Source: Gemmatimonadota bacterium
Lineage (GTDB): Bacteria > Gemmatimonadota > Gemmatimonadetes > Gemmatimonadales > GWC2-71-9
Length of the DNA stretch: 16,649 nt
Reading direction: 5' to 3'
Assembly (NCBI GenBank): GCA_003221075.1
Contig: QHUF01000234.1
Span: 1-16,649, forward strand
The position numbers were made by a program, and so were the translations under genes. Positions 1 to 5,859 of the stretch are shown one piece after another. Each line of letters opens with the position of its first letter. Positions within the stretch are counted from its first letter, which is position 1. The notes beneath the pieces were generated by a model, which was not told where the DNA came from, did not search any database, and saw nothing but the letters and a program-made list of their open reading frames with translations.

Positions 1-505
1 CAAGGACACACCGCGGGCCGCCGCCGCCGTCGCCGAGTTGAGCGGGGCGGAGCTGCAGACGCTGGAGCAGGGCGGGACGGTGCGGCACGGCGAGTTTGAG
101 TACCAGCCCGACGACGTGACCGTGACGCGCGAGGTCGCGAGCGAGTGGCTCGTCCAGGCCGATGGACCGTACGTCGTCGCGTTGGATCCGGCGTTGAGCG
201 ACGACCTGGTGCAGGAAGGATTGGCGCGCGAGGTGGTGAATCGCGTGCAGCGTCTCCGCAAGGAGGCGGGATACGAATACACGACGCGCATCGAGTTGAG
301 TGTCGCCGGCGCCGAGGACGTGGTGGCCGCGACGCGCGCGTTTTCGGGGTTCGTCGAAGGTGAAACACTCGCGCGCCGTATGGTGTTGGGCGGCGCTGGC
401 GCGGTGCTCGACGAACCCGACTTGCAGCGGGAAGTAGACATCGAGGGGCGCCGGGTTACGATTGCGCTCCGGCGTCACGACGGAAGAAAGGGCGGAACCC
501 GATAA
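1..505 (+). CDS. ileS: Isoleucyl-tRNA synthetase, C-terminal end (5' end outside window)
   Basis: This is the last ~167 codons of an open frame that enters from the left edge (codons in phase from base 2). It would charge tRNA-Ile with isoleucine in the cytoplasm. The recognisable part is the conserved helix after the anticodon-binding region, with 'QEGLAREVVNRVQRLRKEAG' at bases 212-271, a hallmark of IleRS C-termini. The frame ends in a basic tail without the CxxC...CxxC zinc finger that closes classical bacterial type 1 IleRS. This suggests the longer, archaeal/eukaryotic-like type 2 enzyme (often mupirocin-insensitive), but that is inference from a fragment. The stop codon TAA shares its last A with the ATG of the next gene (TAATG), so the two are probably translationally coupled. 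Confidence 0.88.
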   Translation, partial: KDTPRAAAAVAELSGAELQTLEQGGTVRHGEFEYQPDDVTVTREVASEWLVQADGPYVVALDPALSDDLVQEGLAREVVNRVQRLRKEAGYEYTTRIELSVAGAEDVVAATRAFSGFVEGETLARRMVLGGAGAVLDEPDLQREVDIEGRRVTIALRRHDGRKGGTR

Positions 506-945
506 TGCCGACGAAGTCCACGAAGGTGAAGGCCAAGAGTGGTGGCCTCAGCAAGAGTGGCCTCAATAAAAAGCAGCTGACGCATCTCGAGAAGCGACTG
601 CTCGAGGAGCGCGCCCGCGTCATCAAAGAGCTGGGCCATTACGGCGAGTCGTTCAACTCGAGTCTCCAGGCGTCGGACGGCGATCTCTCGAGCTACTCCT
701 TCCACATGGCCGATCAGGGCACCGACGCGATGGAGCGCGAAAAGCAGTTCCTGTTCGCGTCGCAGGAAGGCCGCTACCTCTGGCACGTGAACGAGGCGCT
801 GCGGCGGCTGTACAGCGCGCCCGAGCGCTTCGGCCGTTGCGAGCAATGCGGCGAGGCCATCGGGTTTGACCGTCTCGATGCGCTCCCGCATGCCCGGCTG
901 TGCATCAAGTGCAAGGCCAAAGAGGAAGATGGTAAGCGCCGCTGA
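505..945 (+). CDS. dksA: DksA/TraR-family zinc-finger transcription factor
   Basis: The 146-residue protein has the DksA layout. A basic, probably disordered N-terminus (1-20) precedes a long helical coiled coil (about 20-105). A C4 zinc finger has C112/C115 (CEQC) and C133/C136 (CIKC). DksA enters the RNA polymerase secondary channel with ppGpp and retunes initiation at rRNA and stress promoters. Acidic residues at the presumed coil tip, D70 and D74 in 'MADQGTDAMERE', could stand in for the DxxDxA tip of Escherichia coli DksA, though the spacing differs by one residue. The start ATG overlaps the ileS stop by one base, and the 3' end overlaps lspA by 17 bases. Placement next to ileS and lspA is common in several phyla. 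Family membership is secure; equivalence to E. coli DksA rather than another TraR-type member is not. Confidence 0.87.
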   Translation: MPTKSTKVKAKSGGLSKSGLNKKQLTHLEKRLLEERARVIKELGHYGESFNSSLQASDGDLSSYSFHMADQGTDAMEREKQFLFASQEGRYLWHVNEALRRLYSAPERFGRCEQCGEAIGFDRLDALPHARLCIKCKAKEEDGKRR

Positions 946-1444
946 GCGCCGGCTGTTCTGGGGAACGGCGACCGCGGTCGTTGTTTCCGATTTCGTCACC
1001 AAACTGATCGCGGAGTCGTTCCTGGCGCGGCGTTTGCCGCTCCGGGTCATCGACGACGTGGTGCAGTTCCGTCTCGTGTACAACGAAGGCGCGGCGTTCG
1101 GCTTGCACGTCGGCGAAAACTCCCGCTGGATCTTTCTCGGTCTCGCGATCGTGGCGCTGTTCGTGCTCGCCTCGCTGGTGCGCGGGACGCGGCCCGGTGA
1201 CCGGTTCCGGCTGATCGCGTTGGCGCTGGTCTGCGGCGGCGCCGTCGGCAACCTGATCGACCGGATTCGCAGCGCGCAGGGCGTCGTCGACTTCGTCGAC
1301 GTCGGCATCGGCGCGTGGCGCTGGCCGACGTTCAACGTCGCCGATTCGGCCATCACGATCGGCGCGATCGCACTCGGACTCTCGCTGTGGCAGGAAGGCC
1401 GCGCGCAGCAACGGGCGAAGGAGGCGCGGGCGGCCGAGCCTTGA
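929..1444 (+). CDS. lspA: Lipoprotein signal peptidase (signal peptidase II)
   Basis: This inner-membrane aspartyl protease cleaves the signal peptide from diacylglyceryl-prolipoproteins. I start it at ATG 929, preceded by GAGGA at 922-926, which gives 171 residues, the usual LspA length. An upstream TTG at 866 would add an unrelated tail. Hydrophobic segments lie at about 9-28, 67-85, 95-113 and 136-155, as expected for four membrane helices. Conserved blocks are 'VYNEGAAFGL' (50-59), 'GGAVGNLIDRI' (103-113), 'VVDFVDVG' (119-126) and 'FNVADSAITIG' (135-145). D121 and D139 are the expected catalytic aspartates. The C-terminus is a charged cytosolic tail. The gene begins inside dksA. All key residues are present, so a functional enzyme is likely. 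Confidence 0.94.
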   Translation: MVSAAERRLFWGTATAVVVSDFVTKLIAESFLARRLPLRVIDDVVQFRLVYNEGAAFGLHVGENSRWIFLGLAIVALFVLASLVRGTRPGDRFRLIALALVCGGAVGNLIDRIRSAQGVVDFVDVGIGAWRWPTFNVADSAITIGAIALGLSLWQEGRAQQRAKEARAAEP

Positions 1445-1464
1445 TCCTCACGTTTTGTGTGGTT

Positions 1465-1521
1465 GTGCAGTCTGAACGTCTAGACAAATTCCTCGCCGAA
1501 GTTGCCCGACGAAGCCCCCCC
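1465..1521 (+). pseudogene. Remnant of an S4 domain upstream of rluD, out of frame
   Basis: From a possible GTG at 1465 the frame reads 'MQSERLDKFLAEVARRS', matching the first helix of S4 domains in RluD-like enzymes ('RLDKFLAE'). It then runs into seven C residues (1515-1521) and continues out of frame with the catalytic domain. If one C were absent, the two parts would join into a single protein. Even then about 50 residues of the usual S4 domain ('SR..L...I..G.V.VNG') would be missing. It could be a decayed domain, a real gene with a short N-terminus, or a sequencing or assembly slip in the homopolymer. Confidence 0.5.
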
Positions 1522-2326
1522 ACGCACGTACACGCCTCACCACGCCTCTTTGAATTTCGTCTACGAGGACGAGCATCTCGCGGTGCTCGACAAGCCGGCG
1601 GGCCTGGTCGTCCATCCCGGTCCCGGCCACTGGAACGACACGCTGGTGAACGTGTTGGTGGGCCGCGGGACCGAACTCTCGAGCGGATCGACGGAAGGCC
1701 GACCCGGCATCGTGCACCGGTTGGATCGCGACACGTCCGGCTTGCTGGTGGTCGCGAAGAGCGACCTCGCACACCGGCGACTCGCGGGCGCGATCGAGCG
1801 GCGCGCCGTCAAGCGCGTGTACGCGGCGCTCGTGTGGGGCCATCTGCGCAAGAGTCCGGTGGACATCGAAGCGCCCATCGCCCGGCATCCCAAAGAGCGC
1901 AAGCGTATGACGGTCGCGGAAGGCGGCCGTCACGCCACGACGCACGCCGCCCGCGTCGCGCGCTTCGCCCACGCCGACCTGCTGCGCGTGCGGTTGGGCA
2001 CCGGCCGCACCCACCAGATCCGCGTGCACCTCGCGCACATCGGCTGCCCGATCGTCGGCGACCGCGAGTACACGTTTGGCGGCAGCCGGCGCGTGACCCC
2101 ATCGGCGCGCCGCGAAGCGGAGCGCCTCGAGACCCTGGCGCCGCGCCAGCTGTTGCACGCCGCCGCGCTGTCATTCACACATCCCGTGACCGGTGTCACC
2201 CTGGCGCTGACGTCAGAATGGCCCGACGACTTGCGTCCCGCGCTCGCCGAAGCGGCGGGCGACGCAAATTTGCTTGCCCAGCGCAACCCCTTGCAGTATC
2301 TTGGCTTCTTCGCATCCGATGACTGA
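1502..2326 (+). CDS. rluD: RluD-type rRNA pseudouridine synthase with broken N-terminal S4 domain
   Basis: The catalytic domain is complete. 'VYEDEHLAVLDKPAGLVVHP' is at 20-39, and 'HRLDRDTSG' at 72-80 holds the catalytic D75. 'GRTHQIRVHLAHIGCPIVGD' and a C-terminal 'RQLLHAAALSFTHP' follow. RluA-family enzymes isomerise uridines in large-subunit rRNA; RluD acts on the helix 69 loop. The only start in this frame before the catalytic domain is TTG 1502, with no Shine-Dalgarno sequence, because a TAG at 1481 closes the frame upstream. Just upstream, in the +1 frame, lies 'SERLDKFLAEV', the typical beginning of an RluD S4 RNA-binding domain, so the N-terminus appears deleted and/or frameshifted around the seven C residues at 1515-1521. 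The product (274 aa) may still be active. Choosing RluD rather than RluA/RluC rests on similarity of the core only. Confidence 0.85.
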   Translation: MPDEAPPRTYTPHHASLNFVYEDEHLAVLDKPAGLVVHPGPGHWNDTLVNVLVGRGTELSSGSTEGRPGIVHRLDRDTSGLLVVAKSDLAHRRLAGAIERRAVKRVYAALVWGHLRKSPVDIEAPIARHPKERKRMTVAEGGRHATTHAARVARFAHADLLRVRLGTGRTHQIRVHLAHIGCPIVGDREYTFGGSRRVTPSARREAERLETLAPRQLLHAAALSFTHPVTGVTLALTSEWPDDLRPALAEAAGDANLLAQRNPLQYLGFFASDD

Positions 2327-2822
2327 AGGAAGCCTCGTCTCCGCCCGACTGCTCGTGTTCCGCGTGGGAACCTTGGCGTGCGCGGCCGACGTGGACCAAG
2401 TGCGGGAGATTCTCCCGCGCCTCCCAACGACGCGTATCCCGGGCGCGCCCCCGGTCGTGGCGGGGCTCGTGAATGTCCGCGGCACGCTGGTGACGGTCGT
2501 AGAAGGGTGGCGTGCGCTGGGCCTCCCGCCTCCCTCTCCACTCCCATCCCCAGAATCAGGCCCCGCGGGCTCGACCATCATCCTCGAATTGGGCAAGGGT
2601 GAGGATGCGGGCAACGAAGGCGGGGGGACGAGCAAGAAGCTGATCGGCTTTACGGTGGACGAGGTGATGGATATGCTGGCGGGCGGCGAGACCAGGCTGG
2701 AAGATCGTAAGGGTCTCCCCGGCGTCGATCCGACCTTGGTGCGGGCGGTCGGCCGGCGTAATGGTGAGTTGTTCATCGTTCTGGACGTCGCGGCGCTGTT
2801 GGGTCCGATTCTGCCTTCGTAA
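2319..2822 (+). CDS. cheW: CheW-like coupling protein
   Basis: This 167-residue cytosolic adaptor would link chemoreceptors to the kinase CheA. The CheW fold is visible from 'LLVFRVGTLACAADVDQVRE' (11-30) through 'RIPGAPPVVAGLVNVRGTL' (39-57) to 'LIGFTVDEVMDML' (108-120) and 'RNGELFIVLDVAALLG' (147-162). I start at ATG 2319, eight bases inside rluD; a TTG at 2274 would add residues outside the domain. The usual 'RG.v.pv.dl' motif reads 'RGTLVTVVEGW', so a normally aspartate-containing position is changed. A loop of roughly 35 residues rich in Pro, Ser and Gly (about 69-105) is inserted between the two halves. The following cheY begins 10 bases after the stop, and the TAA overlaps the cheY ribosome-binding site. 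Confidence 0.86.
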   Translation: MTEGSLVSARLLVFRVGTLACAADVDQVREILPRLPTTRIPGAPPVVAGLVNVRGTLVTVVEGWRALGLPPPSPLPSPESGPAGSTIILELGKGEDAGNEGGGTSKKLIGFTVDEVMDMLAGGETRLEDRKGLPGVDPTLVRAVGRRNGELFIVLDVAALLGPILPS

Positions 2823-2826
2823 GGAG
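2822..2826 (+). promoter_or_regulatory. Ribosome-binding site of cheY
   Basis: AGGAG sits six bases before GTG 2833. Together they fix the CheY start at the 'MSHTVLVCDD' N-terminus instead of the upstream in-frame TTG at 2761. It overlaps the end of the cheW stop codon, so cheW termination and cheY initiation are probably coupled. Confidence 0.7.
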
Positions 2827-2832
2827 CGAGCA

Positions 2833-3195
2833 GTGAGCCACACGGTTCTCGTCTGTGACGACGCCATCTTCATGCGCACGATGATCACCGACATCCTGGC
2901 GCAGGCCGGATTCGAGGTCGTCGGCGAGGCGGAGACCGGCACGCAGGCCGTCGAGAAGTATCGGCAGCTCAAGCCGGACCTGGTCACCATGGATATCGTG
3001 ATGCCCGACATGGGAGGCATCGACGCCGTTCGCGAGATCGTCAAGCAAGACCCCGATGCCAAGATCCTGATGTGCAGTGCCATGGGCCAGCAGGCGCTGG
3101 TCGTGGAAGCCATCCAGGCGGGCGCGAAAGACTTCGTAGTGAAGCCGTTTCAACCTTCCCGCGTTCTCGAAGCCGTTCAACGAGTGCTGGGCTAG
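2833..3195 (+). CDS. cheY: CheY-type single-domain response regulator
   Basis: The 120-residue protein is a bare receiver domain with no output domain. It would accept phosphate from CheA and carry the signal to a motility target. The acidic pocket is D9/D10 ('VCDDAIFMR'), the phospho-acceptor is D54 ('VTMDIVMPDMGG'), the switch residue is S82 ('MCSAMGQ') and the conserved lysine is K104 ('VVKPF'). It starts at GTG 2833 behind a strong AGGAG. The sequence resembles the CheY of CheC/CheD-containing systems (Bacillus/Thermotoga type, with the 'CSAMGQ' signature) more than E. coli CheY, in keeping with the cheC and cheD genes here. Its output could be a flagellar motor, type IV pili or the Mgl module; the window shows no flagellar or pilus structural gene. 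Confidence 0.93.
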   Translation: MSHTVLVCDDAIFMRTMITDILAQAGFEVVGEAETGTQAVEKYRQLKPDLVTMDIVMPDMGGIDAVREIVKQDPDAKILMCSAMGQQALVVEAIQAGAKDFVVKPFQPSRVLEAVQRVLG

Positions 3196-3213
3196 CCCCT
3201 AACCCCTAGCCCC
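3193..3213 (+). repeat. Three tandem heptamers (TAGCCCC, TAACCCC, TAGCCCC) before cheA
   Basis: The cheY stop codon begins a run of three 7-base units that ends directly at the cheA ATG (3214). Because the unit is seven bases, the TAG/TAA/TAG triplets fall in all three reading frames. The stretch is pyrimidine-rich and contains no Shine-Dalgarno sequence. It resembles the short tandemly repeated heptamers found between genes in some bacterial genomes. Confidence 0.75.
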
Positions 3214-5145
3214 ATGGACCTCTCCCAGTACGCCGAGCTGTTCCTGGCCGAGAGCCGGGAGCACTTGAGCGCCTGCAATCAGCTGCTGCTCGAGTGGGAG
3301 CGGAATCCCGCTTCGCCCGAGCCGGTCGGCGGCCTGTTCCGGGCGGTCCACACGATCAAGGGCATGGCCGCGACGATGGGGTACGGCCGCGTCGCTGATC
3401 TCTCGCACCGCATGGAGAATCTGCTCGACCATCTGCGCCGCAGCGGCCGGGCGCCAGCCGACGAAATCATTCAGATGCTGTTTCGCGCCACCGACGCGCT
3501 CGAGAAAGCGGTCGGGCTCGCCGTGGCGGGGCGCGAGCGCGAAGCCGACCTCGCGGTGCTCGCCGAAATCGATCGAGCGGCGCTGCAGGCGAAACCCGCC
3601 CCGCAACCCAGCGGTCTCGCGCGGCACTTCAAGGAGTCGGAGCCGCCTGGCTCGCCTGAATCCCCCAGTTTACCTGCGGCGCCTGCGGCGTCTAGCGGAT
3701 CCACCCGCCTCATCGAGATCGTGATAAGGCCCGAGGCGCCGCTGAAAGGCGGCCGCGCGATGCTCGTCGTTCGCAAGCTGCAGACGCTGGGCACGGTGCA
3801 CCGCGTGCAGCCCGCGGCCGCGGCGTTCGAGTCGGATGATTTCGACGGCCGGTTCGTGTGCGAGCTCGAGACCGCCCGTCCGGCCGCCGACATCGAGGCC
3901 GCCGTCCGATCGGTGGGCGACGTCGAGGGCGTGACGTTCGGCGGCGGCACGGATGAGAGCCAGGTCAGTCCCGCCGAAAGTGCGGGGGGGGGACGCACCC
4001 GCCACATCCGCGTCGACCTGCGGCGGCTCGACACGCTCATGGATCTGATCGGCGAGCTCGTGACCGAGCGCGGCCGGTTGAACGACGTCGCCGCGCGCTG
4101 GGTGGGACAGGATCCGGAGATCGACGAGGTCGCGATCCAGATCTCGCGCCTTTCCGCCGATCTGCAGAACGAAATCATCCTGGCGCGGATGACGCCGGTG
4201 TGGCAGGTCTTCGACCGCTTCCCGCGCCTGGTGCGCGACGTCGCGCGGCAGCTCGACAAGCAAGTGTCCTTCCGGGTCGAGGGGAAAGAAATCGAGCTCG
4301 ATCGCGAAATCCTCGACGCGCTCGGCGATCCCCTCGTGCATCTGCTGCGCAACGCGGTCGATCACGGCATCGAGCCCCCCGCCGAGCGCAAGCGCCACAA
4401 GAAGGACCCGGAAGGTGAGATCGTCCTGGCGGCGGTGCGCGAGCGTTCCAGCGTCGCGATCAGCATCTCGGACGATGGCCGCGGGATCGATCGCACGAAA
4501 ATCCTCGAGAAGGCGAAGCGCGAAGGCGTCGTCGGCCCACACGTCGAGTCGCTCTCGGACGATCAGCTGCTGCGCGTGCTGGCGCGGCCCGGGTTCACGA
4601 CGGCGGAGTCGGTGACGAGCGTGTCGGGCCGGGGCGTCGGCATCGACGTCGCCATGACGCGCATTCGCGCGCTCGGCGGCTCGATCGAGATCCGCACCGA
4701 GCCGGGGAAGGGCACCGCGTTCGTGCTGCGGCTGCCGGTGACCCTGGCGATCGTGCGCGCGCTGATCGCCGCCGTCGGGCAGGAGCGCTACGCGCTGCCC
4801 CTCACGTACGTCGCCGAGACCGTCGAGTTCGGCACGGTGCCGTTGACGACGATGGAAGGCCGCGATGCGATTGTGTTGCGCGACCGGGTCGTGCCGCTCG
4901 TGGACCTCAGAAAACTCCTCGGAACGAATGGCGGCGCCCCGGCGCCGCCTCCGCGCCGCCCCGTGATTGTTCTGGAAATGGGAGAGCGGCGCGCCGGGAT
5001 TGTGGTGGACGGAATGCTGAGCCAGCAGGAGATCGTCGTGAAGGGATTCGATGCGCCGCAGGGCACGCTGCCGGTGTTCAGCGGCGCCACCATTATGGGC
5101 GATGGCGTGCCCGCACTGATCCTCGATTCAGCGGGATTAGTATGA
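3214..5145 (+). CDS. cheA: Chemotaxis histidine kinase CheA
   Basis: The 643-residue kinase has a full set of domains. P1/HPt (1-110) carries phospho-histidine H46 in 'VHTIKGMAATMG'. A Pro/Ala-rich linker (about 128-163) follows. A P2-like CheY-docking domain (about 165-245) contains 'RAMLVVRKLQTLGTVHRVQP'. P3 dimerisation helices lie at about 263-335. The P4 ATPase has the N box 'LLRNAVDHGIE' (377-387), G1 'DDGRGID' (420-426) and G2 'SGRGVGID' (471-478). A P5 CheW-like domain (about 508-640) ends the protein. It autophosphorylates on H46 using ATP and passes phosphate to CheY. The start ATG directly follows a heptamer repeat and has no ribosome-binding site. No receiver domain is fused, unlike FrzE of Myxococcus. 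All catalytic motifs look intact. Confidence 0.96.
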   Translation: MDLSQYAELFLAESREHLSACNQLLLEWERNPASPEPVGGLFRAVHTIKGMAATMGYGRVADLSHRMENLLDHLRRSGRAPADEIIQMLFRATDALEKAVGLAVAGREREADLAVLAEIDRAALQAKPAPQPSGLARHFKESEPPGSPESPSLPAAPAASSGSTRLIEIVIRPEAPLKGGRAMLVVRKLQTLGTVHRVQPAAAAFESDDFDGRFVCELETARPAADIEAAVRSVGDVEGVTFGGGTDESQVSPAESAGGGRTRHIRVDLRRLDTLMDLIGELVTERGRLNDVAARWVGQDPEIDEVAIQISRLSADLQNEIILARMTPVWQVFDRFPRLVRDVARQLDKQVSFRVEGKEIELDREILDALGDPLVHLLRNAVDHGIEPPAERKRHKKDPEGEIVLAAVRERSSVAISISDDGRGIDRTKILEKAKREGVVGPHVESLSDDQLLRVLARPGFTTAESVTSVSGRGVGIDVAMTRIRALGGSIEIRTEPGKGTAFVLRLPVTLAIVRALIAAVGQERYALPLTYVAETVEFGTVPLTTMEGRDAIVLRDRVVPLVDLRKLLGTNGGAPAPPPRRPVIVLEMGERRAGIVVDGMLSQQEIVVKGFDAPQGTLPVFSGATIMGDGVPALILDSAGLV

Positions 5146-5238
5146 GCTACACGCTGAAGCGTGTGCCCGGCAGGACACTGTCCTTAAGGACAGTGCTGTA
5201 TGGGCGCACCCTTCAGGGTGTCGATTCAAGGAGGGTGC
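5146..5238 (+). promoter_or_regulatory. cheA-cheC intergenic leader with three consecutive hairpins
   Basis: This 93-base gap is the longest clearly non-coding stretch after position 1501. It contains three inverted repeats in a row: ACACGC-TGAA-GCGTGT (5149-5164), the perfect 20-base palindrome CACTGTCCTTAAGGACAGTG (5176-5195), and CACCC-TTCA-GGGTG (5207-5220 when the adjacent pairs are included). None is followed by a T tract, so they are not obvious intrinsic terminators. CGCACCCT at 5205-5212 can alternatively pair with AGGGTGCG at 5232-5239, which covers the cheC ribosome-binding site and the first base of its GTG start. The region could be a translational control element or a dispersed intergenic repeat. 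Confidence 0.6.
5228..5235 (+). promoter_or_regulatory. Ribosome-binding site of cheC
   Basis: AAGGAGGG is the strongest Shine-Dalgarno sequence in the window and lies close in front of GTG 5239 (four bases after GGAGG). It decides the cheC start against the ATG at 5200, which would add 13 residues outside the family and is itself within the hairpin region. Confidence 0.65.
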
Positions 5239-5856
<618 letters not shown>

Positions 5857-5859
5857 TCC

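Noticed and set aside
1445..1501. Promoter region between lspA and rluD
   Set aside because: The gap is short and is better explained as a leftover of the rluD S4 coding sequence; I could not find a convincing -35/-10 pair.
5176..5195. Perfect palindrome as an intrinsic terminator after cheA
   Set aside because: The stem is not especially GC-rich, there is no loop beyond TTAA in the palindrome and no downstream T run. The following genes are in the same direction and belong to the same pathway.
5200..5238. ATG 5200 as the cheC start
   Set aside because: It adds 13 residues not expected in CheC, lies in the hairpin region and has no Shine-Dalgarno sequence, while GTG 5239 has AAGGAGGG just upstream and gives the family length.
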